From Rhodamnia argentea (lineage: Eukaryota > Streptophyta > Magnoliopsida > Myrtales > Myrtaceae), in assembly GCF_020921035.1 (NCBI RefSeq), contig NC_063150.1, forward strand, positions 9,424,001 through 9,488,000: DNA of 64,000 nucleotides, written 5' to 3'. The notes beneath the pieces are model-generated. The model worked only from the letters and a program-made list of their open reading frames with translations, had not been told where the DNA came from and did not search any database. Position numbers and translations under genes: made by a program. Position 1 is the stretch's first letter; the number at the start of each line of letters is the position of its first letter. Positions 53,350 through 64,000 of the stretch are shown here, piece after piece.

Positions 53350-53962
53350 ATATTCCAAAGTGGATAACACATATTTGAAAAGGACTGAGATCCTCCAAAA
53401 TTAGAAGGTGAGTGCGCCACGTGTGATTACTCTTTTGAGATGTTGACATATGACCATCCCGGAATTGTCACGAGCCCAAACCACTATGACTTCTAACTTA
53501 TATGCAATGTGCATAAAAATATAAAGAGAGACATAGAGATGGGCAAGGATGTGACGATGATGGAAGTGCATAAGTTCCTTCAAGAGGTGGGATAAATTGG
53601 TTGGGGTGACCTCTAGGATTTATATTCTATGCAAAAAAAATCAACATAATAAAACTTGTAGGAAATGGGGCAGTATATTCCAAAGTGGACAACAGATATC
53701 CGAAAAGGATTGAGATGTTCTAAAATTAGAAGGTGAGTGCGTCAGGTGCGATTACTCTTTTGAGATATTGACATATGACGAAATTGTCACCAACCTCTAA
53801 CTTAAAAGTAATGTGCATAAAAATGTAAAGAGAGACATAGAGATGGGGGAGGACTTGACGATGATGAAAGTGCATAAGTTCCTTAAGAGGCGGGATAAAT
53901 TGGTTGGGGGGAGTTATATTCTATCCCAAAATCAACATAATAAAACTTGTAGAAAATGGGGG
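53350..53962. repeat. Tandem duplication, two units of about 300 bp
   Basis: Units at 53350-53669 and 53674-53962 share 'tatattccaaagtgga', 'ttagaaggtgagtgcg', 'gagagacatagagatggg', 'gtgcataagttcctt', 'gggataaattggttgggg' and 'aacataataaaacttgta' in order. The second unit has small deletions. No coding frame is conserved between units. Confidence 0.9.
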
Positions 53963-56900
53963 TAAAGAAAAACTCCTTTTTACCCCTTCATTTCACCCTT
54001 TCTCCGAGCTCTTCTTGTTGCTATTGAACAAAAGAAATGACATCTAATCAAATGTTGAGAAGGGTTCTTCCCTTTATTGGCTTTCATGAATATCTAGGCT
54101 CACTAGAACGACATCCAAACTAATGGTGAGAAATCCCTTCTTCAATAAGTTTCATATTACTAAATCACTTGTGCAATTTGCCTTCCTTTATCAAATTCCA
54201 TTGGAACTTTGTTTTTTGCTGTATCTCCTAAAAATGGTGCTGTTAACGACTTGATCAGAGGATCCCAACAGAAGATTTTCCCGATATATTATAACTCAGT
54301 CGAAGAAGGAAAAGGCAACAAGAAAGTCTTACCAACTTTCAGTTGAGCACCAATATTCAACTCTTTCTTGAGCGTTCATGTTCTGCAAATGGAAGTTTCA
54401 TCCTCCCTCGCCAAACAACATCGTGGAGATCAAAAACATGTCAGCAACCCTTCAAATCCATGGCATCTTTTGAAGGAAACAATATTCGTCTTTCTTTCTT
54501 TTTTTCCCCCTTTTTAGCTAAATGAAGGAAACCGTGCATATTTCAAAATTAAGTCAACACTCCCCAGCATTGAATGAGACCAAGAAATTGGGTGCCTAAA
54601 ACCAGGTTTGTCCCTAGAAAAACTTGTTGCAGTTCAATTAAGCATTTTTAATTGCGTGGTACTCCTTGTATACTGGGCCTTCTTGATGAGCATTTTCATT
54701 TAATGAGAAATCATTGCTAAAGAATGTCATTCAATGAAGCTTCCCCCCATTTCATGGATCTATGAAGCATGTCTGTCATAAAGCATTTTAAAAATGGGTT
54801 CTTTCATTAAGTAAGCAGTATTTTAAAAAGTAAATTTTTGGTGCCTTCTTAAGGTTGATGCATTGAGAAGATTGGCTCTCTCTGCTTGAGGTGAACGTTG
54901 GAAGGTGTTCGTTTGAATTGTTTAATCATTGGGACTGGCGATTTCTGCTCCAGGGTTGAGGAGATTTTTGGAAATGGTCCTGTTGGCACTGTTTTCTGGA
55001 CTTGAAGAGAATCTGATTGCCACATGATTGTTCAAATAATTTGGACAAAAGCACAACGCAAGATTTGACTTTACAGTTTAATTTAAGGCACAATGAAGGT
55101 GATTACTCTGGCATTACTTGGCTTCGTGTTTCTACTTAATTGCGAACTGTCTTTGATCAAGAGAAGGCGGATAATTCTTGCTAGATTAGAGAGATTCGCA
55201 GAAAAATTTCTTATCACTAAACACCATTTGCAGCAGCAGTGCGCAAACTAGATTGCTCGAACAGATCTTAACCATTTATGCACTTCGCCAATGTCACTAC
55301 TACGGACTTACCATCTTCCAGTTCTGATTCAGACAACTCGAGTAGATCTTTTTTGTTTTTTTGTAATAAAAATGAAATGAAAGTGAAGACCTAGCCATCT
55401 TGAGTTTAGCATGAACAAAAATCTTCTACAAGAATGCTGAAGGGCTGTCCTGCTGAGCACTCCTTTCTCATCCTTTGGAGGTTATGCTTGCGATTGAGGT
55501 GTTCATATACTAATCAAGAAAAAGAGAAAGAAAATAGAAAAGAGATAAAAGGCTGTTGCAGTGGTCCTGCATCCAAGAAAGAAAAGTTTCTCCGCAATCT
55601 CAACGCAAAAGGTTCCCACTAAACGAATCACATACTGAAAAGATTCCATTAAACAAATTTTCAATCTCTCTCTCTCTCTGGTCATCCTCTGCATTAGAAG
55701 GTGTCTTCCTTTTTCTTTTTCTTTTTTTTTTTTGGGGGGGAGGTGTGTGTGTGTGTGTGTGTGTGTGTTACAGAAGATGTGATAATGGCGACAAAAGAGA
55801 GACCTGCCAAGGCAGCTTCTACGAGCCATCACCAACCCCTTTTCCCCCTTCCTCATCGATAGTGGAGAAAAGGGCAATTCGCCTTTTGGTTTCATTTTTA
55901 AAAAACCGATGGGGCTTGATTCTATGACAAACGTTAGTCCTTCGGCGCTTCACGACAATGGTGTTCCTGTCTCGTTTCGGTGTCGTCTTGCGATCTCTGT
56001 GCCAACAGAGTGAAGTTCGGAGATTAGACGAACGAAACCGCACAAAACGAAAGCTCATAACCCCTTTCCTCAATCGTCCCAGGCTTTCGTTCCTTTTGAG
56101 GTGCATGCATGCACTCGTGATGTGATTCAGCATAATGTGAGGTTTACGATTCAAGGGTCAGCTCCTTTTTTTTTCCTGAGCATTCCTTGCTTTCTTTGTT
56201 TTGTTGCCCTCCGCATTCTTCTCGGACTGGACAACCTTTCCAGTCTTTCCCGAACATTTCTTTCTCAATCATGGCGCAATCATACTTAAATCTGAGAAAA
56301 AGCGAAAGGGAGTTTTCAGATACCTGCGTAAGCTAAAAAATCATAACGTTGCTTGTGGAAAGATGGTAAAAATGATCATGCTCTTTTAAACCAAATGAGC
56401 AATGAATCACAGTTTGACATACATGATTTGGTGGGTCGTTTCCCATCTATTATTACACAAGTATTGCTTGCTTTTCAGTCTCTGGTGATGACAGAAGGCT
56501 TTCATCTTCATCTGACGATGCTTCGCAAAGAACATAAGTAGGGATAGAAATGTCTAAAACATTAGTAGCTAGAGACATCATTATCATATAAGAGCTCAAT
56601 ATATAAAGACAGACTAGGTAACCAATTCTATATACAGGAACAACAACACAAGTGTAGAGGGAAGGTGACCAACTCCCCTTTGGATCCAAACCAAGACAAA
56701 GGATTTTCCAAGCTGGTTTCTGTTATTAAGACGTTGATTGGTGCTGTTCGGCAGTTGACCATCCATGGCTCGTAAATGACAGAGGGGCATGTTTAAATAC
56801 CTTAACACTCTCCTTTTCGCGTAGGCCGATTGGGTGATGGAGATCTTAAACTTGGAATTTAACAACAAAGACGATAAAGTGAAGGATTGTTGAAATTCAT

Positions 56901-57328
56901 GGGATATAAAATGTGAAGAACTGACCTCAAGATAAAATTTTTGGACGAACATGCGATTGTTTAAGTTATCGAATGTGAAGCGGAACATATGTAATGTCGT
57001 AATACTATGGATATGATATGGCAAAGTGTTGCACAATGACGTTGATATCTATTGTTGGGTTAAAATTGTCGATTTGGGGACACCGCGACCGTGATAGGCC
57101 TGCTACTAGCTTGGCTCTGAGAAAGTGGAAACACTATCCTTTTCGCAATTTACGGACTTGGACCCAAACTGGCCTGCTCAGTTTCATCCCAGAAGCTATG
57201 CTGACAACTGACTTCTTTCATTTTTTAAATTTCATTATTTGTTTAATATAAAAACAATGATCCCCAGTCAATACCCACGAAGCTCTTGTATTTCCTTTGT
57301 TGGCTGTAATGGCTCATATTCAACCCAT

Positions 57329-57330
<2 letters not shown>
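53963..57330. other. Intergenic, no gene recognised
   Basis: 3.4 kb of AT-rich spacer. Open frames at 55434-56154 overlap in several phases on low-complexity sequence. Nothing with a domain is seen. Confidence 0.4.
55743..55768. repeat. (GT)13 microsatellite after T and G runs
   Basis: A T10 run, a G8 run and then about 13 GT units in direct succession. Confidence 0.95.

Positions 57331-57367
<37 letters not shown>
57331..57367. repeat. (GA)18 microsatellite upstream of the DUF547 gene
   Basis: About 18 GA units, some 470 bp before the first coding ATG. GAGA tracts near plant promoters can bind BPC factors; whether this one does is unknown. Confidence 0.95.
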
Positions 57368-57369
<2 letters not shown>

Positions 57370-57837
57370 GAAGGTTGAAGCTCTGTTAAGTGTTAGCTGA
57401 AAAGGAACTCCTTTTCTTTTTTATTTTCTCGGGTTCTTGCTTGTGATGATCGTTTTGTGGGTTCCTCTTGGAAGCTCTGGTTTTGTTGCAACACAAGAAG
57501 ACAACTGATTGTTTTGGAGTCTAACGAGATGTGTTCAGACAGCATTTGAGTGTTCTTTGGAGAGGTTGCTCTGGTTCGGCTCTCGCCAAGACCCCCCATG
57601 TCTGTCCTCTCTTTGCATCGACTGAATGTGCTGAAAGTTAGCGTGTTTTTTTTTTCTTTCTTCTTGTCTCACTACTCTGCTTCTGCAACCTCTGTTTTTC
57701 ACCCCCCTTCTTTTTGTCTTTGAAGATGGCTTTTGAGCGTGCTTTAGTGAAGCAACTCTTGTTTTGTGGATGATTCCTCTCACTTGGGAGTCGAAAGAAT
57801 TTGGACTGCTGTATAATTAGTGAGTTTGGCGCTGAGG

Positions 57838-60800
57838 ATGACTTCGGTACACAAGCGTTCAAATAGGTAACCATTCATTTAGTTTTTTCTTTGCTTTTCC
57901 AATTTGTAGTCTGTTGGCCTATTCCCTTTCTGATTTTTCTTATGTTGGTTGGTGGGTTTCATCAACTGAATTATCTTCTGAGATAGCTTGATATTGAAAG
58001 ACAAGTTGGTCATGTCGAAGTGCTCTGTACCACCCGATGATGGTGAAATCAAGAACGATGATAAAAACACTTACCTTAAAGAAGATTAAGGACTATTTTG
58101 ATTGGCAGCAGCATGTTTAGTAATGTCTTAGCTTTCTGCTTTAGCTTCCTTCAGTCTACGAGTATCAATTCTTTGGGCTTTTGATGCTCTGCAATGACAG
58201 CTTTCCTGGCAAGAAAAGACACGAGGAGGATAGTTCTGATGTTTCAGCTGAAGGTTCACACCGTGTAAAGCTGGTAAATTGTTCATTCCTGTTCTCTTTC
58301 TTTTGGTTGATGTAGTTTCTTACCTTGTCTATGTCCTGCTGAACAATCATGCTATAACTTTACTTCAATTGCCGAGTGTGTTGTGTACTGTTTTCGCAAT
58401 GATATGCTCGATCTATTAGCCCTTGTAAGTTGAAACTCTCTGTAACAGGACGTGGGTTACATGACGGACACGATCGAAAGCAAGGCGAAGCCTTCAACCA
58501 CCGGCATTAAAGTCCATAGTGCTCTAAAGCGAGAGGTCGGAACCAGAAATTGCATTGCTGTGGCTGCTCAAGCTGTGACATTTCGTTCTCCTGTTACTTA
58601 CTACTCCTTCACCTGTCTTTCATGCAGATTTTGCAGCTTGAGAAAAGACTAAAGGACCAGCTCAACGAGCGCCATGCTCTGGAGAAGGCACTCGGTTTGA
58701 AGAGTTCATCCTCCCATGGCGATCCAAGTCACGACGCCTCGATGCCTAAGGTAATCATTTCTAGCTTTCTTATGCATTAACTTTTTTGCTTATGTTATTG
58801 ATTGTCATCACGCAAGACTATTGCAGACTTGGTTTGACAAATCTTGACCTTGTTGAGCAAGTTTGGTTTTCTGGGCATAATTATCTGATATTTGGTTCTT
58901 GTTTGAGGTCCAGCCAGTGGCGGAATTGATTAAGGAAATAGCGATTCTAGAGTATGAAGTGATGTACTTGGAACAATACCTCCTCTCCTTGTACCGAAAG
59001 GCTTTCAATCAACAGATCCCTCCCTTGCCTCCTTCTAATAAGGAGAAAAGGATAGAATCGCCACTAGAAACCCCGAGAGGGAGTGTCCTAGAACTTCCTA
59101 GGCATAATAGTGTCGCACTGCAAGGAAAGAACGCGGTGGTCCAATCTGGTCGCGAGTCGCTCACTAGGCCGTCAAAGGATTATGAAGAGAAACCATTTGA
59201 TTCCATGCACCGTTGTCGCTCCTCGCTCTTAGAGCGGTTGGTGCGAACCTCTCCTCAGGCAGAGTCCGCGGCTAAAGCTCTACGTCCCTGTCAGTCTCAA
59301 CCGGTTTCAATGATGGAGGCAAGTTTCAAAGCATCTCTGTTTTTGTACAGTTGATTAAGCTCCTTTTAGACTAACTTTACCTCTTTGTTTTACTAGAAAA
59401 CCACTGTGCTTGAAATGCTTTTGCTCCAAAACATTTTCTGTGTTCTGACTTTGATAATATTGTCAGCAGTATGCTCAGAATACTCCCCTCAGGGTAGTTA
59501 GTTTGGCAGAACATCTCGGTGCCAGGATTTCCGACCATGTTCCAGAAACACTGAACAAGCTCTCCGAGGATATGGTCAAGTGCATGTCAGGCATCTATTG
59601 CAAACTCGCAGACTCGCCCCTAACGCATAACAGCCTCTCATCTCCTGGCTCATCGTTGTCGTTGGCGAGCGCTTTCTCTCCGCGAGATCAGTTGGAATCA
59701 TGGAGTCCCGGGTTCGGGAACAGCTCTTCCTTCGATGTGTGCTTAGATAATCCTTTCCATGTGGACGGACTCAAGGATTTTAGCGGACCGTATAGCACTA
59801 TGATCGAAGTGGCATGGCTGCATCGGGATAGCCAGAAATTGGGGGACATTGAAGACTCTCTGCGGAATTTTAGGTCAGCTTCTTGACAAGTAGGTTTCAT
59901 GTTGCCGGCAAAGTGTTCTCTGCCATACAACATTCTCTAACGAAACCGACTGATGTTTGTTACATCTTTTGTCCTGCAAAACACATCCTAGAATAAATTC
60001 AATAGTAATTCTTACTAACCGCTCTGAAATGTGGAGAAAGTTAATTACTTCGCCCGTAGATTCGATGCCCGCAGCAAAATTAAGATAAAAGCTTTTGGTT
60101 CTGTTATGGAAAGATGACTACTTTGCCCATAGATTCGACACCGGCAGGAAAATTGCAATAAAAGATTTTGGTTCTGTTTTGTTCTTGTGCCGTCGCTGAG
60201 CCAAATACTTCACCAGGTCGCTCATTTCTCGCTTAGAAGAAGTAGATCCAAGGAAGCTGAAGCACGAGGAGAAACTAGCTTTCTGGATCAACATCCACAA
60301 TGCATTGGTGATGCATGTAAGGAGTTGTCATTTGTACTACTGGTACTTCCAGCTTTTGTTTCTCCTGTATGATCTGTGTGTTGTAAGCAGCTCTTGTCTC
60401 TGAAAAACAGGCTTTTCTGGCTTATGGGATCCCCCAAAACAACGGAAAGAGAATCTTGCTACTTTTGAAGGTATACCTCATTCGGTCTTTAGACTGTGTC
60501 TTCAAGATGCAGAATTTACCAAAAGTTTGTCCTAATGCAGGCAGCCTACAACGTCGGTGGGCACACCATCAGCGCTGGCACAATACAGAGCTCGATCCTC
60601 GGATGCCGGTTGTCTCGACCTGGACAGGTAAATCTGAGAGACCCTTCATCTATTGTAGGATATATCAAGCTCTTTTGTCTTTTCGTAGTTCTGTAGTAGA
60701 GGGGGATTCTCTAATGTTAACATTTATGGCGGATCTGATACGAGTTCCCATTTTTGCGCAGTGGCTCCGGTTATTACTGTCTATGAGGTCCAAGTTCAAA

Positions 60801-61309
60801 ACCGGTGACCCAAGACAAGCGTATGCAGTCAAGCAATCCGAACCCCTTTTGCATTTTGCACTCTGTTGCGGAAGTCACTCCGATCCTGCCGTATTTATCT
60901 CTCTTGCCATCGTCTTGATTACATTTGCACATGCTGCAGTAGAGTGCAGATTCTTGTCTATCCTTAAACATCATTTCTGAATCATTTGTGGTGTTTAACT
61001 TCATAGGTCCGATTGTACACTCCCAAAAGAGTGTTTCAAGAGTTGGAAACTGCGAAAGATGAGTACATACGTGCGACTTTCGGGGTGCGCAAGGACCAGA
61101 AGATCCTCTTACCGAAGGTCGTGGAGTCGTTCGCGAAGGACTCGGGGTTGAGCCCTGCTGGAGTTGTGGAAATGATTCAGCTGTCTTTGCCCGAGTCATT
61201 CCGGAAAACCTTCAAGAGGTGTCAGCTCAGCAAATCGCGCAAGAACGTCGAGTGGATTCCTCACAATTTTGGTTTCCGGTATCTGATAACGAAGGAGCTG
61301 GTGAAGTGA
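57838..61309 (+). CDS. MIP1 leucine-zipper / DUF547 protein
   Basis: Eleven exons, in phase: 57838-57866, 58201-58273, 58449-58535, 58628-58750, 58914-59318, 59467-59873, 60217-60316, 60411-60470, 60541-60627, 60762-60890, 61007-61309, encoding 600 residues. Residues about 55-150 form a coiled coil (ILQLEKRLKDQLNERHALEK; LIKEIAILEYEVMYLEQYL), the ternary-complex-factor MIP1 zipper. Residues about 376-540 are DUF547: EEKLAFWINIHNALVMH, AYNVGGHTISAGTIQ, HFALCCGSHSDPAVRLYTP. The C-terminus NFGFRYL is typical. Members are thought to bridge protein partners; biochemical function is unclear. Intron 5 appears to use a GC donor (GAG before GCAAGT), and exon 6 begins at a CAGCAG double acceptor, so 59467 or 59470 may be used. 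The short first exon is the least certain. Confidence 0.88.
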
Positions 61310-62641
61310 TTGGGCTTTGCTCGGAATGAACATGACCAATGTGATTTGATCATTTGAGTCTCTTGTTTTTTCCAAAGTGAAATGAACTTTGTTGCTTTGT
61401 ACAGTCTATGATGCAGGACATGACAAGATCAAACAGAAATCTTCTGCATTTTGTTTCTTGGAATGCAATCTGCCGTAATGCCGACTTCTATAATGCCCCA
61501 AAAAGATTGAGGGGCATATTGCGAAAATTTTTGAAACACCAAGAGGCTATTAGGAACCATGTAATAAATTCCAATGGCGAAGAATAATTCTCTCCCAATT
61601 TTGGACAATTTTCCCTTCATGGGGCAACCAACTACTAAGAATTTGGCCGAGTCATCATCTAATGTTACGACTCCCTTCATTTGTTCGCGAAAAACGAATG
61701 ATTTTGATGAACCGGCCCTGTAAGCGTTTACTCGAGGGGGAATTCTGAGCATTCCTTGCTTTACTAGGGAGAGAGAAGGTGGTTAGAAAAACTCATTAGA
61801 TGCCAGAGGTATTTTTTTGTCCAAGTGTATTTTGTCCAGAGATAGGGGAGCATTCCGACATCAATTTACTCCTCTTTAGAGGGGAAAGGCTCCCTTCCCT
61901 TGGATTGGGCCCCGGGGATCCCAGTGAGGGAACCCTAACAGGGACAAAATGACTCGTATTTTATCCTATGGTGAATGAAATTAAGTTGTCCCTACCAGTC
62001 TCACTCTAAAATAGGTTCAAAGATCCAACTTGCCTTTTTATGCATTGGGCTAGTCAGTGCTGGGAAAGCAAAGACGAGAATGTCTGTTCTATAACGAGAA
62101 GGTTGCTTGATGAGTTTATGTGAACTAGCTTGAGATGAAAGTCAGCATCTTATAAAAATGACAGACTTATAACGATTACAAAAATGAACAAACGAAAACA
62201 TTTTCATCTTCCACAAAAATATCTAAACATATCTTATCACCGACAATAAAAATATTTCAATTCACTAATTTTTCAAGCAACATAAGCAACACTTTCTAAG
62301 AAATATTCTTTAAAACAAACAAAACTACAATAGATTTCAAAATGTCATGGTGGATATCGCAAAAATTGAAATTTTGGGGCGCAAATTGCCGCCATCACCA
62401 AATACCTAGGGGCATGACATAATTATCCCAAAAGAGTGCACATTAAATTTTTCTGTCATCCATTTTGCAAGCTATTGCGAAGATATCTTACAAAAACCAC
62501 TGATACACAAAAGGCTCCAACACTAATGCCTTGTGGCCTATACTACCATCCTCCAAGTTCTAGTCTTATCATCAGTAACAAAAAGAACTCGAACTGGCGC
62601 AATGACTAGCAAATCTCAACATTATTCGAACACGATCAAAA
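61310..62641. other. 3' flanks of two convergent genes, repeats
   Basis: The spacer between the DUF547 gene (+) and the ribosomal protein gene (-). It holds a family C MITE-like copy at about 62165-62325 ('aaaaatatctaaacatatct ... aatttttcaagcaacataagcaa ... ttaaaacaaacaaaac'). No gene. Confidence 0.45.
62165..62325. mobile_element. Family C MITE-like repeat, copy 3
   Basis: In reverse orientation it resembles the 49.82-50.04 kb element over its AT-rich core and the 'cgaaacaaa' ends. Boundaries are approximate. Confidence 0.4.
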
Positions 62642-63119
62642 TTAAGAGAAAGCAACCGACTGCTCGTGAGGTTGATCGTGATCATCCGTATGCCAATGTC
62701 CATCGCCATTCCTTGGCGACTCCTCTTGAGTTACTTGATCACTCGCTTGACCTTCCTCAGCCGGCTTCTCTTTGCCCGATGTACCATACATCTGCCTTCT
62801 GTATTCCCTACGAGCTGCCCTCTCTTCGAGCTTCAGTTGTTTAAAACTTTGTTCGAACTTGGCTTCGTCCTCGGGAGAAAAGAAAACCACCTCCATTTTC
62901 CCAAGCTCTTCATAAAGCTTCTCAATCTTTGATTTCCAATACAGACCCATTTCTGTGTCCATCTTGTGATAAGGTGTCTTCAGCAGATACTCATCGATCC
63001 CACCTGCCTTATCGATGCAACGGAGAGCATGGGTCGTCACTTTGACACGAATATGGCGGTCGAGAATGTAGCTGAACAGACGCTTCTCCTGCACATTCGG
63101 CTTCCAGCTCCTCCTTGTC
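62642..63119 (-). CDS. Mitochondrial bL28-type ribosomal protein, last exon (partial)
   Basis: The last exon encodes TRRSWKPNVQEKRLFSYILD, then KVTTHALRCIDKAGGIDEYL, then HKMDTEMGLYWKSKIEKLY, the conserved L28 core and the extension seen in plant mitochondrial L28 (At4g31460-like). Its product is part of the large mitoribosomal subunit. The acceptor (tttttccag) at 63120 is clear and the exon starts in phase, completing a Lys codon. The upstream exon or exons, with the GRAKRGLYAGRHIQ part expected for this family, do not occur in the remaining 880 bp and must lie beyond the right edge. The C-terminal 45 or so residues are a Glu/Gln/His-rich tail (EEGQASDQVTQEE; HWHTDDHDQPHEQ) that looks poorly structured. 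Confidence 0.88.
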
Positions 63120-64000
63120 CTGGAAAAACCGTCACGGAGAAGCTCTAATCAGAAAAATACAACTTTTTCACTTCAATTCAACTCCACAGAGATCGCTATA
63201 TTTGAAATTTATAAAACTCAAGTCTCGGTTCTTCTATTAGAAGGGATCGACAGGATCAATGAATCGTTACCAAAGTTTCAATGCGCAACACTTAATAGGA
63301 TGTCAACATCTACAACCTCAAAGTTAAAACAACAACTTATATTGATGCTAGTTGTCCCCCAAAGTCATCATCACGGATTCGGTTGGGGCAACTCCATATT
63401 GTTTATGTGAATATCTGATAATCTTTATGGCTTTCCCTTGAGTGGAGTGGCAAAGCAGTACAAGTTAACTCCATATAGATGGGATTGCGGTGCCCTATCT
63501 AAGGTGATATGGACTAAAATAAACTAAATCTCTGACGGCTTAAACCCTTCACTGATATTGAGGGGAGAAAACAGTTATTGAGGAGATAAACAAATGCACT
63601 GTCCTACTATCTCCAGACAGAGTTATCGTGTACGATAATGTCACGGAAGTACTACCTCAAATAAAAAGGAAAAAGACCTTAGTGATTCTGAATTGAGCAG
63701 CAAAAAACATATCAGTCAACCGCCAATCTTTATTTCGGCCAAAAAGATTGAGAATACAAGTTAGCAGAAACCGATCAGGATATCTGCAAGAGCCAGCTGT
63801 TAAAAAGAACAGATCTAACAAGAATTTGACAAGGAAAAATGGAGGTAGACGAAGCCCAACAGATTTATGCGACAGTGTAATATAATGACATCTCCTTCAC
63901 CATCAAAGAGCGAGCTCATAGTGTTAACATCTACATCCTCAAAAGGGAAAAGAAAAACAAGAGAGTCCTAGACCAACAACATTATATTGATCTAGTCATC
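63120..64000 (-). other. Intron of the bL28-type gene
   Basis: AT-rich sequence upstream of the last exon with no exon-like match to the missing N-terminal part. Taken as intron continuing past the window. Confidence 0.6.

Noticed and set aside
55434..56154. Overlapping frames as a gene
   Set aside because: They run through CT/GA and T/G runs in conflicting phases with no domain or splice structure.
53963..57330. Hidden multi-exon gene in the 3.4-kb spacer
   Set aside because: I looked for conserved motifs in all frames and found none I could support.
1..64000. A novel multi-gene system (defence island or biosynthetic cluster)
   Set aside because: Apart from the two LysM receptors, the genes are functionally unrelated and each fits a known plant family.

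Overview
This window is nuclear DNA of a flowering plant, most likely a woody eudicot. The signs are split genes with GT-AG introns, plant-only gene families (LysM receptor kinases, SUVR5, a MIP1-zipper/DUF547 protein, a calmodulin-like protein), AT-rich spacers full of small transposons, and dinucleotide microsatellites. The most abundant small transposon and the recurring DUF4219/UBN2 gag scraps remind me of Myrtaceae (Eucalyptus and relatives). That family-level guess is from memory and unproven.

Layout. 1-257: 3' end of a calmodulin-like gene. 0.3-12.3 kb: no intact gene; it holds microsatellites, a GC-rich candidate inverted-repeat element, a hAT MITE with a perfect 8-bp target duplication, a Mutator-like MITE and a probable 2.4-kb solo LTR. 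12.9-21.4 kb: two intronless LysM receptor-like genes facing each other, a LYK4-type (+) and an NFP/NFR5-type (-), with 4.7 kb of transposon debris between them. 21.8-27 kb: a second MITE family and tandem duplications. 27.1-27.5 kb: a small lysine-rich plant protein of unknown function. 29-34 kb: a graveyard with an NLR fragment, three copia-type gag fragments, tandem duplications and MITEs. 35.2-45.2 kb (-): an 11-coding-exon SUVR5 gene (C2H2 zinc fingers plus SET) with a MITE in its last intron and a probable long 5'-leader intron reaching 47.8 kb. 48.5-57 kb: repeats, an RNase H-like relic and a MITE whose empty site is still visible in a nearby duplicate. 57.8-61.3 kb (+): an 11-exon MIP1-zipper/DUF547 gene with one GC-AG intron. 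62.6-63.1 kb (-): last exon of a mitochondrial bL28-type ribosomal protein gene that runs off the right edge.

Function. The two LysM genes belong together. Family knowledge puts LYK4 in chitin-triggered immunity as a partner of CERK1/LYK5, and NFP/NFR5 in lipo-chitooligosaccharide perception for symbiosis. Both encoded kinases lack catalytic motifs, so both should signal through an active partner kinase encoded elsewhere. The other genes look like unrelated housekeeping or regulatory neighbours. I found no operon-like, CRISPR, prophage or secondary-metabolite system. The most notable items are the LysM receptor pair and the well-delimited transposon insertions. Splice sites were assigned by eye from GT-AG signals, reading-frame phase and family conservation; no alignment or RNA data were available.
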